Of a stretch of 26,590 nt of DNA, positions 1 through 8,305 are shown one piece after another. This DNA is from Clostridium sp. CAG:465 (lineage in GTDB: Bacteria > Bacillota > Clostridia > TANB77 > CAG-465): the NCBI GenBank assembly GCA_000433755.1, contig FR891263.1:1129-27718 (forward strand). Reading direction: 5' to 3'. The stretch's first letter is position 1. Every line of letters starts with the position of its first letter. The notes under the pieces were generated by a model, which ran no database searches, had not been told where the DNA came from, and was given only the letters and a program-made list of their open reading frames with translations. A program made the position numbers and the translations under genes.

Positions 1-356
1 AATGATATATCATTATTCATTTCTGCTATAATCCATTTCATTATAACATTTACAACATATTCTATTTGCTCGCAACTTAAATTAGTACCTGCCTTTATTT
101 TATGCCACTTATATAAACATCCTCTACAACATGTGGCTGTGGCATGCTGCGCAATAAAAACAGGATGTCCTCTCATAGGTGTTTGTTTACCATCATTTAA
201 TATTTGTGATGGTGCCAAACGTTTTTTTACAAAATCATATGCATGTTCTCTTATTTTATCTAAACCCTTATTAGTGACATATTCTTTATCTTTTTTACTT
301 AAATGAAAACTACTTCTAAATTTTGATCTAGACAATTTGCCAAAAATATCTTCCAT
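1..356 (-). CDS. DUF4186 family protein (3' end outside window)
   Basis: The frame is open from an ATG at 356 to the window edge (118 codons, no stop), with an AGGGGAG ribosome binding site just upstream. The product starts MEDIFGKLSRSKFRSSFHL and contains RLAPSQ, GKQTPMRGHPVFIAQHAT and a CCRGCLYKWH stretch. These match what I know of the DUF4186 family, a small protein of about 110-130 residues with a conserved His/Cys-rich core that could bind a metal. The biochemical role of the family is not established. The core is complete here, so only a short C-terminal tail can be missing. It is separated from the nucleosidase-like gene by about 100 bases and may have its own promoter, but I see no good one. 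Family assignment is from memory of the signature; function is unknown. Confidence 0.8.
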   Translation of the reverse strand, partial: MEDIFGKLSRSKFRSSFHLSKKDKEYVTNKGLDKIREHAYDFVKKRLAPSQILNDGKQTPMRGHPVFIAQHATATCCRGCLYKWHKIKAGTNLSCEQIEYVVNVIMKWIIAEMNNDIS

Positions 357-459
357 TATTCTCCCCTACTCTTAGTTAAATTTGCAGATTTATTTTCACA
401 TCAATTCAAATTATTTTGGTTATACTTTACTATATTATTTGTCATATTTATATATTTTT

Positions 460-1173
460 CTAAATAAATATTTTGTGAATTATTTTCTCTAATAGTTTTT
501 GTAAATTTATTGATACACTTTTATCTATTTTTTCTTGCAATATTTCATTATTTGATATAATCCTAATTCCAATGCATGGAATATTAAATTTTTCACATAC
601 ACAATAGCAACCAATACTTTCCATATCTTCACAATCACACTTAAACTTTTCTCTTATCCAAGATATTCTATCACATTCTCTATTAAATATATCTCCACTT
701 CCTAAGGTACCAATACATATTTTATTTTCATAAACATTATTAAACTCATTTCTAAATATTTGAGTATAACTTTCCTCAGTAACTTTTGCATCAATTGCTC
801 TTTTATTTAATTCCCAGTTAAGAGGGTTTGAACCTTCACCTTCATATAACATTGGAGTTTTATACGCATTTATATTACAACATCTTTTTCCTATTACAAT
901 ATCTCCAATATGTAAGTCATTAGAATAAGCTCCTGCTATTCCTTGATTTATAACAAAAGTAGGATTAAAAGACATAATACCTATAGTCGTTGCCATTGTT
1001 GAATTTACAACTCCAACCAAAGTTTTTGATATTATAACATTTACATCGTTTATATTTCCTAAATAAAATTCAAACCCAGATATTTCTTTCTTTACTTTGT
1101 TACTCATTTTACTTAATAAATAATTAATTTCAATATCTAGTGCACCTTGTATTAATACAATATTTTTCTTCAT
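460..1173 (-). CDS. MTA/SAH nucleosidase-like protein (PNP/UDP superfamily)
   Basis: A 237-residue protein of the PNP/UDP phosphorylase superfamily, most like 5'-methylthioadenosine/S-adenosylhomocysteine nucleosidases, which cleave the N-glycosidic bond of adenine nucleosides made during SAM use. Visible landmarks are an N-terminal beta strand ending in GALDIEINYLL (EI motif), NQGIAGAY near residue 76, TLGSGDIFN near 157 and CEDMESIGCYCVCEKFN near 181, with the Glu of MES expected to bind the ribose. The usual late catalytic Asp (ISD in the E. coli enzyme) is replaced by Asn in IRIISNNE. To my recollection a clostridial/Bacteroides subfamily carries LSNN at this place, so this may be a subfamily trait rather than damage. 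ATG at 1173 is preceded by GAGGTGAA. The gene stands alone downstream of the tRNA units. Substrate is uncertain; a nucleoside phosphorylase is possible. Confidence 0.7.
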   Translation of the reverse strand: MKKNIVLIQGALDIEINYLLSKMSNKVKKEISGFEFYLGNINDVNVIISKTLVGVVNSTMATTIGIMSFNPTFVINQGIAGAYSNDLHIGDIVIGKRCCNINAYKTPMLYEGEGSNPLNWELNKRAIDAKVTEESYTQIFRNEFNNVYENKICIGTLGSGDIFNRECDRISWIREKFKCDCEDMESIGCYCVCEKFNIPCIGIRIISNNEILQEKIDKSVSINLQKLLEKIIHKIFI

Positions 1174-1197
1174 TATTTCACCTCATATACCAATAAA

Positions 1198-1229
1198 CCT
1201 GCTATAACGTATACACGCATTATAGCAGG
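1198..1229. promoter_or_regulatory. Perfect inverted repeat in the leader of the nucleosidase-like gene
   Basis: Ten-base arms (1198-1207 and 1220-1229, CCTGCTATAA/TTATAGCAGG) pair perfectly around a 12-base loop. On the minus strand it lies between a possible -10 box (1266-1271) and the start of the nucleosidase-like gene. No strong U-run follows on either strand, so it is a poor intrinsic terminator. It could be an operator or a leader hairpin; the sequence alone does not decide. Confidence 0.5.
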
Positions 1230-1265
1230 CTTTAATTCTAGGCTAAAGTCATTATTAAGTATACT

Positions 1266-1271
1266 ATTATA
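1266..1271 (-). promoter_or_regulatory. Possible -10 box for the nucleosidase-like gene
   Basis: TATAAT on the minus strand about 95 bases before the start codon. The -35 region at 17 bases spacing (TTATAT) is weak, so this is tentative in such AT-rich DNA. Confidence 0.3.
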
Positions 1272-1377
1272 TCTACTATCTAATTAAAATATAAATTTTA
1301 ATTTAATGTTTAAACACAGTAATATATAATTTAAAAATAAAGCAGTTAATTCTATTAAATTTTAAAAACTAAAGTAG

Positions 1378-1428
1378 AAAAAAATGGGAAAATAACACCA
1401 TTCAAAGGAACTTGAACAGTGCTATTTT
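1378..1428 (-). terminator. Terminator after the Phe-Gly-Cys tRNA unit
   Basis: Arms at 1389-1405 and 1412-1428 form a 17-bp stem with a 6-base loop. All three non-Watson-Crick positions become G-U pairs only when read as minus-strand RNA (they would be A-C mismatches on the plus strand), which fixes the direction. Seven T residues follow on the minus strand (1378-1384) after a four-base gap. Confidence 0.75.
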
Positions 1429-1446
1429 AATGTATTTATAAATTAT

Positions 1447-1520
1447 TGGAGGCGCCTATCAGAATCGAACTGATGATCAGAGTTTTGCAGACTCGTGCCT
1501 TACCGCTTGGCTAAGGCGCC
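1447..1520 (-). tRNA. tRNA-Cys (anticodon GCA)
   Basis: Full cloverleaf on the minus strand with acceptor arms GGCGCCU/AGGCGCC, anticodon loop CUGCAAA giving GCA, T-loop GTTCGAT, and an encoded CCA end (1447-1449). 74 bases. Last gene of the Phe-Gly-Cys unit. Confidence 0.93.
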
Positions 1521-1609
1521 TTATACTAAATATATATTAAGTATTTAAAAAATTATTACACTTTTTATATATAAAAATAAGGATTATAAATAATCCCTAT
1601 TAAAATAAA

Positions 1610-1685
1610 TGGAGCGGAAAACGGGGCTCAAACCCGCGACCTTCGCCTTGGCAAGGCGACGCTCTATCAACTGAGCTATTTCCGC
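1610..1685 (-). tRNA. tRNA-Gly (anticodon GCC)
   Basis: 76-base cloverleaf with acceptor arms GCGGAAA/TTTCCGC, anticodon loop TTGCCAA giving GCC, and CCA encoded at 1610-1612. It abuts the tRNA-Phe gene with no spacer, so both come from one precursor. Confidence 0.93.
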
Positions 1686-1761
<76 letters not shown>

Positions 1762-1802
1762 ATAAATATTAAGCATAATATGGATTAACATCAACTTAAA
1801 GT

Positions 1803-1831
1803 ATAATATCATAATAGCAACTGTTTGTCAA
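1803..1831 (-). promoter_or_regulatory. Sigma-A promoter of the tRNA Phe-Gly-Cys unit
   Basis: On the minus strand TTGACA (1826-1831), a 17-base spacer and TATTAT (1803-1808) lie just upstream of tRNA-Phe. This matches the vegetative consensus except for one base of the -10 box. Confidence 0.8.
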
Positions 1832-1884
1832 TTACTTTAATGAAAATTACAAAAAAATAAGTAAATTAAAATTATGCTATTACT

Positions 1885-1911
1885 AAAAAAAGAGATGATT
1901 TTTTTCATCTC
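1885..1911 (-). terminator. Terminator after the Val-Asp tRNA unit
   Basis: Minus-strand hairpin GAGATGA/TCATCTC with a six-A loop (arms 1892-1898 and 1905-1911) followed directly by seven T (1885-1891). It separates the Val-Asp unit from the Phe-Gly-Cys promoter. Confidence 0.85.
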
Positions 1912-1927
1912 GTTTATCACCATAGTT

Positions 1928-2004
1928 TGGCGACCCGAATGGGGCTCGAACCCACGACCTCTAGCGTGACAGGCTAGCGTTCTAACCAACTGAACTACCG
2001 GGCC
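1928..2004 (-). tRNA. tRNA-Asp (anticodon GTC)
   Basis: 77-base cloverleaf with anticodon stem-loop GCCTGTCACGC giving GTC, acceptor arms GGCCCGG/TCGGGTC with two G-U pairs, and CCA encoded at 1928-1930. Confidence 0.93.
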
Positions 2005-2014
2005 AAAAAATAAG

Positions 2015-2090
2015 TGGTGGGCACTACAGGGCTCGAACCTGTGACCCCCTGCTTGTAAGGCAGATGCTCTCCCAGCTGAGCTAAGCGCCC
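2015..2090 (-). tRNA. tRNA-Val (anticodon TAC)
   Basis: 76-base cloverleaf with acceptor arms GGGCGCT/AGTGCCC (one G-U pair), anticodon loop CTTACAA giving TAC, and CCA encoded at 2015-2017. First gene of the Val-Asp unit. Confidence 0.93.
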
Positions 2091-2110
2091 ACTTACTGAT
2101 GACAGAAATA

Positions 2111-2139
2111 ATTATATCCTAAAATACTATATTTGTCAA
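2111..2139 (-). promoter_or_regulatory. Perfect sigma-A promoter of the tRNA Val-Asp unit
   Basis: TTGACA (2134-2139), 17-base spacer, TATAAT (2111-2116) on the minus strand, ending about 20 bases before tRNA-Val. Exact consensus, as expected for a strongly expressed stable RNA unit. Confidence 0.88.
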
Positions 2140-2242
2140 CACTTTTTTTGTATTTTTTTATACTTTTTTTATTATATTTTCTATCATCACACTAAATCAA
2201 TATTTACTTTAGATACAGACTACATAATTTAAAATATATGTA

Positions 2243-3682
2243 TTATTTTACATCACTTATTACTTTATAGACCTTTTCTTTTAAGTTATCATATTTTTTT
2301 ATTACATCAGATATATACTCATCATACATTTTATTAAATAAAAAGAATCCCTGTACCTTATCTGCGCCATATTTTATTGCTTTTTCTAACTGTTCTTTAG
2401 TTTCTATGCAACATATTGTTATTTCAGATTCCAAGTCTTTAGATAATTTTATTACATTTTCCAAACAATTATCATTTAAATCGCTTTCCTTAGATATATA
2501 TTTTGCATATAATTTAATTTCATCAATATTTAAATTGTTGTATAATATCATATCCTCATATTTTATATTAAAATTATTAATAGAAATTTTGGCACCAGAT
2601 TTTTTTAGCTTTTCAAACATAGATCTATACATATTTATTTTTTTTAAATCTATATTGTTTGTAAGTTCTAAAATAACTTCACCTTTACTAACATTATACT
2701 TTTCTAATATTTTGCATAACTCATTAGTAAAATCATCTTTCATAAAATGTCTTGTAGAAATATTTACAGCCATTTGAATATTTGTATATCCATTATTTTT
2801 AAGCTCTGTTAATTTCTTACACATATTCTCTAATACAAATCTATCAAGTTTTACTATTATTCCCATTTCATCTGCTTGCTTTATAAAATAATCTGAATCA
2901 AGTTTGCCAAGAACTGGATGATTCCAATATAATAATGCTTCAAAACATATATTATCCATATCATTTAAATTAATTCTTGGCTGTAATGATATTGAAAATT
3001 CATTTTTATCATATGCTTCTTTTAAGTCTTTTTCCATTTTATTTTTATTATCAAGCTTTGCTTTTAATGATTTATTATGAAAATAATAGCCATTTTTTCC
3101 ATTTTCTTTTATATAATACATGGCATCATCTGCATACATGATAAGCTCAGTTTTAGTCTTAGCATCTTCCGGAAATACAGATATTCCCAAACTATACTGA
3201 AGTGAAATACTAGTTCCTTGAATCATAATAGGTTCCTCAAGCTGTTTTTTCATATAATCAAGTACTTTAGTTATATCTCTCGTTGTTTTTATATTTTGTA
3301 TTACAATTGAAAATTCATCTCCACCAAGTCTATATGCAACTGCATTTGATGGCAATTTTTCATCAAAAGTTCTTGCCAAGTACACTAAAAGTTCATCACC
3401 TGCGTCATGACCCATTGTATCATTTATTTGCTTAAATCCATCTAAATCCATAAAACATACTGCAAATTTATTTCCTTTTTTTATAAGTTTATCAAGAACA
3501 GATAAAAACAAATATCTATTTCCTCTCCCAGTAAGTTGGTCAGTATAGGCTTGTTTTTTTTCAATTTCTCTTTTTCTAATTTTTCTGTAGTTTATAAGTT
3601 GATACAAAACAAAGCCTAGTATAACCAACAAAAATATCTCTGCAATCTTTAAAAATGTAGGATTTGTAAGAAAATTCCACAT
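2243..3682 (-). CDS. Membrane GGDEF protein with degenerate EAL domain
   Basis: A 479-residue cyclic-di-GMP signalling protein. Residues 11-30 form one membrane segment, followed by a basic stretch and a GGDEF domain (about 45-205) with TDQLTGRGNR, metal-site FMDLDGFK (Asp79) and an intact GGDEF at 120-124, so diguanylate cyclase activity is plausible. The inhibitory RxxD site expected just upstream of GGDEF is absent (SNA instead). The C-terminal domain (about 215-460) has an EAL fold but has lost catalytic features: the ELTE motif reads ELTNN, the DDFG motif reads NNFN, the LKIDR lysine/aspartate strand reads IKLYAK and the EGVET motif reads CIETKE. It is therefore unlikely to hydrolyse c-di-GMP and may bind it or act as a partner module. 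ATG at 3682 has GAGAGG seven bases upstream; it starts 21 bases after leuS and is the last gene of that operon. Confidence 0.85.
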   Translation of the reverse strand: MWNFLTNPTFLKIAEIFLLVILGFVLYQLINYRKIRKREIEKKQAYTDQLTGRGNRYLFLSVLDKLIKKGNKFAVCFMDLDGFKQINDTMGHDAGDELLVYLARTFDEKLPSNAVAYRLGGDEFSIVIQNIKTTRDITKVLDYMKKQLEEPIMIQGTSISLQYSLGISVFPEDAKTKTELIMYADDAMYYIKENGKNGYYFHNKSLKAKLDNKNKMEKDLKEAYDKNEFSISLQPRINLNDMDNICFEALLYWNHPVLGKLDSDYFIKQADEMGIIVKLDRFVLENMCKKLTELKNNGYTNIQMAVNISTRHFMKDDFTNELCKILEKYNVSKGEVILELTNNIDLKKINMYRSMFEKLKKSGAKISINNFNIKYEDMILYNNLNIDEIKLYAKYISKESDLNDNCLENVIKLSKDLESEITICCIETKEQLEKAIKYGADKVQGFFLFNKMYDEYISDVIKKYDNLKEKVYKVISDVK

Positions 3683-3703
3683 ATAAAAACCTCTCTTTTT
3701 AGT

Positions 3704-6118
3704 TTATTTTACAACTATATTTACAATTCTTGATTTTATAACAATTATTTTTTGTATTTGTTTTCCATCAATATATTGTGTTAATTTATCATCATTTTTA
3801 ACTTGCTCTTTTATTTCCTCTTCAGAAAATGATGTTGGAACAGTTATTTTAAATCTAACTTTTCCATTTATTTGAACTGCAAGTTCAACATTACTTTCAA
3901 TTATTTTAGATATATCATATTCAGGCCATTTTGAACTAAATATATGTCCTTCAAATCCAAGTCTTTCCCATAATTCTTCTGTAACATGTGAAGCAATAGG
4001 ATTTAATATTTGTAAAAAAGGTGCAATATATTTCTTACTTACTTTTTCTTGTTTATATAACAAATTAACATATGTCATCATTGCAGCAATTGCAGTATTA
4101 TATTTTTGTTCTTCATAATCTTCTGATACTTTTTTTATCGTTTTGTTTAACTCTTTTTCAATTTCGTCATTTGTTATATCTTCATCAGTAGCAAATTCTT
4201 CAATTCTAGTTACTCTATCTAAGAATTTTTTACAACCTTTTACCCCATTTTCATTCCAAGGAGCTGAATCTTTGTAATCAGCTATAAATAATATATATGT
4301 TCTTAATGTATCTGCTCCATACTCTTTTACAATATCATCAGGATTAATAACATTTCCTTTTGATTTTGACATTTTATCTCCATCAGGTCCTAATATTAGT
4401 CCTTGTGTAGTTCTTTTAGAATATGGCTCTTTTGTAGGAACTAAACCAATGTCATACAAAAATCTGTGCCAAAATCTTGAGTATATAAGGTGACGTGTAA
4501 CGTGCTCCATTCCACCGTTATAACAATCAACTGGAAGCCAATATTTTAGTTTTTTACTATCTGCAAATTCATTGTTATTTTTTGGATCAATATATCTTAA
4601 GAAATACCAACTAGAACCAGCCCACTGAGGCATAGTATCTGTTTCACGAGTTGCGTGTCCACCACATTTTGGACAAGTTGTATTTACAAAGCTATCAACC
4701 TTTGCAAGTGGTGATTTACCATCTTCACCAGGTATGAATTCTTCTAAGTCTGGAAGTTCAAGTGGTAAATCTTTTTCATCCATTGGAACAAGACCACATT
4801 TATCACATTTTACAATTGGAATTGGTTCTCCCCAATATCTTTGTCTTGCAAAAGCCCAATCTTTCATATGATAGTTTGTTTTTTGCATACCAATTTTATT
4901 TTCTATAATATATGCTATTATTTTTTCTTTTGCCTCTTCAACTGTAAGTGAGTTTAAGAAACCAGAGTTTACCATTATACCTGTTTGAATATCAGTAAAT
5001 GCTTCCTTATCCAAATTAACTTCTGAACTATCACTTTTTACTACTTGTTTTATATCAATACCAAATTTCTTTGCAAATTCATAATCTCTTGTATCATGGG
5101 CTGGAACAGCCATTATAGCTCCTGTACCATATCCCATCATAACATAATCTGTTACATAAAGTGGTATTACTTCATTTGTAACTGGATTTAAAATGTTAAT
5201 ACCTTCTACTTTAACCCCTGTTTTCTCCTTAGATAGCTCTATTCTTTCAAATTCAGTTTTTCTTTTAGCCTCTTCTCTATATTTTACTATTTCATCAAAA
5301 TTAGATATTCTATCTTTTAATTCATCAATTATAGGGTGCTCAGGTGCAATTGCCATATATGTCACACCAAATATTGTATCTGGTCTTGTTGTATAAACAA
5401 CTAAATCATCACCAGTCTCATTTACTTTAAAATCTATTTGTGCGCCATATGATTTTCCAATCCAATTTTTTTGTTCAATCTTTACACGTTCTGGGAAGTC
5501 AACTTCATCTAAACCTTCAAGTAGTTTATCTGCATATTCTGTTATCTTTAGCATCCATTCTTCTTTTTCAAGTTGAACAACATCACTATCACATCTATCA
5601 CATTTTCCACCTTGAGACTCTTCATTTGCAAGAACAACTCTACATTTAGGACAAAAATTTACATATCCTTTTGATTTATATGCAAGTCCATGTTTGTATA
5701 ATTGCAAGAAAATCCACTGTGTCCATTTATAATATTCTGGTCTTGTAGTATCTATAGCCCTATCATAGTCAAATGAAAAACCTACAGATTTTAACTGATT
5801 TGTAAAAGTTTCAATATTTTTATCTGTAACTTTTCTTGGATGAATTCCTGTTTTCATCGCATAGTTTTCTGTAGGAAGACCAAATGCATCAAATCCAATA
5901 GGAAATAACACATTATATCCTTGCATTCTTCTTTTTCTTGAAATAATATCCATTCCAATATATGCACGTATATGCCCTATATGCATACCAGCTCCTGATG
6001 GATATGGAAATTCAACTAAAGCATAGTATTTCTTCTTTGAAAAATCGTCTGTTGCATTAAAGCATTTACTTTCTTCCCATATTTTTTGCCACTTTTTATC
6101 TATACTTTTATCATACAT
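3704..6118 (-). CDS. leuS: Leucine--tRNA ligase
   Basis: An 804-residue class I aminoacyl-tRNA synthetase that charges tRNA-Leu in the cytoplasm; length is normal for bacterial LeuRS. The HIGH signature is PYPSGAGMHIGH at 39-50 and the KMSKS loop is at 582-586 (GDKMSKSKGN). Between them lie a Cys-rich zinc-like motif (FCPKCRVVLAN, KCDRC), the CP1 editing domain with TTRPDTIFGVTYMAIAPEHP, and a second pair of Cys motifs (CDKCG, CPKCG) before the tRNA-stem contact region MPQWAGSSWYFLRYID. ATG at 6118 follows a GAGGTG site. It begins 15 bases after the dGTPase-like gene and ends 21 bases before the GGDEF gene, so it is an internal operon gene. No T-box leader is seen in front of it or at the operon promoter. 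Confidence 0.98.
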   Translation of the reverse strand: MYDKSIDKKWQKIWEESKCFNATDDFSKKKYYALVEFPYPSGAGMHIGHIRAYIGMDIISRKRRMQGYNVLFPIGFDAFGLPTENYAMKTGIHPRKVTDKNIETFTNQLKSVGFSFDYDRAIDTTRPEYYKWTQWIFLQLYKHGLAYKSKGYVNFCPKCRVVLANEESQGGKCDRCDSDVVQLEKEEWMLKITEYADKLLEGLDEVDFPERVKIEQKNWIGKSYGAQIDFKVNETGDDLVVYTTRPDTIFGVTYMAIAPEHPIIDELKDRISNFDEIVKYREEAKRKTEFERIELSKEKTGVKVEGINILNPVTNEVIPLYVTDYVMMGYGTGAIMAVPAHDTRDYEFAKKFGIDIKQVVKSDSSEVNLDKEAFTDIQTGIMVNSGFLNSLTVEEAKEKIIAYIIENKIGMQKTNYHMKDWAFARQRYWGEPIPIVKCDKCGLVPMDEKDLPLELPDLEEFIPGEDGKSPLAKVDSFVNTTCPKCGGHATRETDTMPQWAGSSWYFLRYIDPKNNNEFADSKKLKYWLPVDCYNGGMEHVTRHLIYSRFWHRFLYDIGLVPTKEPYSKRTTQGLILGPDGDKMSKSKGNVINPDDIVKEYGADTLRTYILFIADYKDSAPWNENGVKGCKKFLDRVTRIEEFATDEDITNDEIEKELNKTIKKVSEDYEEQKYNTAIAAMMTYVNLLYKQEKVSKKYIAPFLQILNPIASHVTEELWERLGFEGHIFSSKWPEYDISKIIESNVELAVQINGKVRFKITVPTSFSEEEIKEQVKNDDKLTQYIDGKQIQKIIVIKSRIVNIVVK

Positions 6119-6133
6119 TATCTTTACACCTCA

Positions 6134-7261
6134 TTACTTTACGTATCTTTCATATTCGCTTTCGATATATCTATCTGTCATACCAGATAAATAGTCTACT
6201 ATTATTTGCTCTTTTTTATTATTCAATACGTATTCTTTGTTTTTATTATTTAAAAAGGTTTCATATATATTATTTGATTTTTTAGAATTATTTAATGCTA
6301 CCAGATATACATCAAAAAGCTCATTAAAAATTCTAGTGTATCTTTCAACATCTTCTTTTGTATTAGCCTTCATGTAAATATTTTTCATATTGAAATCTTT
6401 TAATTTATCTATAGCTCTATATACCGTATCAGACATTGATATATATGGCTTGTTAAAGCTATTTTCAATTATATCTAAAATAATACTATTCATAATCTCA
6501 GAGTTTTTAGTTCCAAGTACTCCTTTTATATCTTCTGGAATATCCCTTTCTGCAATTACCTTAAGTCTCATTGCATCTTCTATATCCTTCCCGATGTATC
6601 CTATTACATCAGAAATTCTAACAATACATCCCTCTATTGTCATAGGAATTAATTCATAATTATTTTTTTCATCATCAAGACATGCTTCATACTCTTTTTT
6701 AAATGTTGTTAAATCTTTTTTTACAGGAGCATACTTACTTTGTAGCATTTCCCCATTATGACACATTATTCCATCTAGTACTTGAAGAGTAAGATTACAG
6801 CCATTTCCACCATTTTCTATTTTAGTAAACATTCTTACACTGTTTAAGTTATGTGCAAAAGTCTTTCCGATTTTTTCTTTGGAAATATTATTTAGTATTA
6901 TTTCTCCTGCATGACCATATGGAGTATGTCCAACATCATGACCTAGTGATATTGCCTCACATAAATCTTCATTTACTCCTAGCGCTCTAGCTATAGTTCT
7001 TGCTGCCCTACTTACAAATTGTACATGTGTTATTCTTCTTGATATATTATCATTTTCAATATCACTATATACCTGAGTTTTATCTATATATCTTGTATAC
7101 GTAGAAGAGTGTATTATTTTATCTACATCTCTTTCAAATTCCAGCCTTATATCTTCTTTTTCACTTTTTTCTCTTATAGCATCAGATGATAAACAAGCAA
7201 AAGACGTCAAATTTTCTTCTGATCTTTGCATTTGTTTTTTTATTTCACTAAAATTATCCAC
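6134..7261 (-). CDS. dgt: dGTPase-like HD-domain triphosphohydrolase
   Basis: A 375-residue protein of the dGTPase family, which removes triphosphate from deoxynucleoside triphosphates and so affects dNTP pools. The HD metal-binding residues are all visible: His79 (RRITHVQFVSRAART), His108-Asp109 (SLGHDVGHTPYGHAGE) and Asp218 (RISDVIGYIGKDIEDA). The stretch SSTYTRYIDKTQVY at 52-65 corresponds to the family's SSAFRRLQGKTQV region. The start is GTG at 7261, with AGGAGG about 11 bases upstream; no better ATG exists nearby. It follows the lipid kinase by 23 bases and precedes leuS by 15. It belongs to the shorter deoxyguanosinetriphosphate triphosphohydrolase-like group, so the preferred nucleotide is not certain. 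Confidence 0.88.
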   Translation of the reverse strand: MDNFSEIKKQMQRSEENLTSFACLSSDAIREKSEKEDIRLEFERDVDKIIHSSTYTRYIDKTQVYSDIENDNISRRITHVQFVSRAARTIARALGVNEDLCEAISLGHDVGHTPYGHAGEIILNNISKEKIGKTFAHNLNSVRMFTKIENGGNGCNLTLQVLDGIMCHNGEMLQSKYAPVKKDLTTFKKEYEACLDDEKNNYELIPMTIEGCIVRISDVIGYIGKDIEDAMRLKVIAERDIPEDIKGVLGTKNSEIMNSIILDIIENSFNKPYISMSDTVYRAIDKLKDFNMKNIYMKANTKEDVERYTRIFNELFDVYLVALNNSKKSNNIYETFLNNKNKEYVLNNKKEQIIVDYLSGMTDRYIESEYERYVK

Positions 7262-7284
7262 CTTTTACTCTACCTCCTTCAAAA

Positions 7285-8169
7285 TTATAGCAACATATTA
7301 ATTGCGCCTTCCACACATTCAATTTCAAGTGGAAAATTAGGACCTGGGTCACCATCAACATCTGGAAGATCACATTTTCCTTTTGTTTTAGTAATTTTTA
7401 TCCATTTTTCCTTTGAGTATATTATATTTTTATCAGTATAATGGGTTTTTGCAAGTAATTTTCCCGCAAGCAAACTTGTATCTGCAATATTACAATCTTT
7501 AATTATTAACATATCAAGGAGTCCATCTTGAATGCTTGAATTATCACAGAACGCATCTATTCCACCAACACTACTACCATTAAATATCAACATTACTTTT
7601 ACTTTTTCAATGTATATATCATTTTCTGTCTCTATTTTCACTTCAAATGGTTTAAATTTTACCATTTGATTTACAGCAGTTATGAAATATGAAAGCATAC
7701 CAAGAGAATTTTTTAAATTTGGATCTACTTTCTGAGATACATTAGTAAATAATCCTGCTGAACATATATTAACAAAATATTTATCATTTACTTTACCAAC
7801 ATCAACAGGCTGAACATTGAAAGTTAGTAATTTATCTATACACTCTGAAAAATTTTGTGGCATTTTTAGATGTCTTGCAAAATCGTTTGAAGTACCTGCA
7901 GGTATAACGCCAAGTGGAGTTTTAATATTATTTTTCATCATAACATTAACAACTCTATTTACAGTACCATCACCACCTGCAACAACAATTGCACTATATC
8001 CATCTTTATCTACATCTTTTAAAAATTCATATAAATTTGTATTATTTGCTGCTCTAAATATAGATACCTCTATATCATTATCCATAAATTTTTCTATAAT
8101 AGGATCTAAAAAATATTTGAATTTACTTTGACCTGCTCCAGAATTATATATTAATTTTATTTTTTTCAA
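7285..8169 (-). CDS. Diacylglycerol/lipid kinase family protein (YegS/DgkB type)
   Basis: A 294-residue soluble lipid kinase with the DAGK catalytic domain. Motifs are IYNSGAGQSKFKY (8-20), the nucleotide-binding GGDGTVN at 65-71 and PAGTSNDFARHLK at 90-102, followed by a C-terminal beta-sandwich with GSSVGGIDAFCDNSSIQDGLL. The family phosphorylates diacylglycerol or related lipids at the inner membrane face, in Firmicutes often to recycle diacylglycerol released from lipoteichoic acid synthesis. The likely start is TTG at 8169, seven to eight bases after an AAAGGATG site; no ATG fits. It is the first gene of the kinase-dgt-leuS-GGDEF operon, about 30 bases from the promoter. The exact lipid substrate cannot be told from sequence. 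Confidence 0.9.
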   Translation of the reverse strand: MKKIKLIYNSGAGQSKFKYFLDPIIEKFMDNDIEVSIFRAANNTNLYEFLKDVDKDGYSAIVVAGGDGTVNRVVNVMMKNNIKTPLGVIPAGTSNDFARHLKMPQNFSECIDKLLTFNVQPVDVGKVNDKYFVNICSAGLFTNVSQKVDPNLKNSLGMLSYFITAVNQMVKFKPFEVKIETENDIYIEKVKVMLIFNGSSVGGIDAFCDNSSIQDGLLDMLIIKDCNIADTSLLAGKLLAKTHYTDKNIIYSKEKWIKITKTKGKCDLPDVDGDPGPNFPLEIECVEGAINMLL

Positions 8170-8202
8170 GTTTACTCATCCTTTCTGGAATTTTTCATAC
8201 TA

Positions 8203-8231
8203 ATTATATTACATATCTATTGTTATTTCAA
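8203..8231 (-). promoter_or_regulatory. Sigma-A promoter of the lipid kinase-dgt-leuS-GGDEF operon
   Basis: TTGAAA (8226-8231), 17-base spacer, TATAAT (8203-8208) on the minus strand, placed just before the TTG start at 8169. The leader is only about 25-30 bases, so there is no room for a riboswitch or T-box. Confidence 0.82.
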
Positions 8232-8250
8232 GAGAAAATGCCAAAATATA

Positions 8251-8295
8251 AAAAAAACGGATATTTTAATAATCATATTAAATCCCCGTTTTTTT
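8251..8295 (-). terminator. Terminator after the beta-propeller gene
   Basis: Arms 8251-8260 and 8286-8295 (AAAAAAACGG/CCGTTTTTTT) pair perfectly, with further imperfect A-T pairing inside. On the minus strand it follows the stop of the beta-propeller gene by 10 bases and ends in a T-run. The stem is A/T-rich and could work in both directions. Confidence 0.7.
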
Positions 8296-8305
8296 ACATA
8301 TTTAA

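Noticed and set aside
8170..8250. T-box or other riboswitch for leuS
   Set aside because: The promoter leaves a leader of only about 25-30 bases and leuS is the third gene; no specifier hairpin or T-box sequence was seen.
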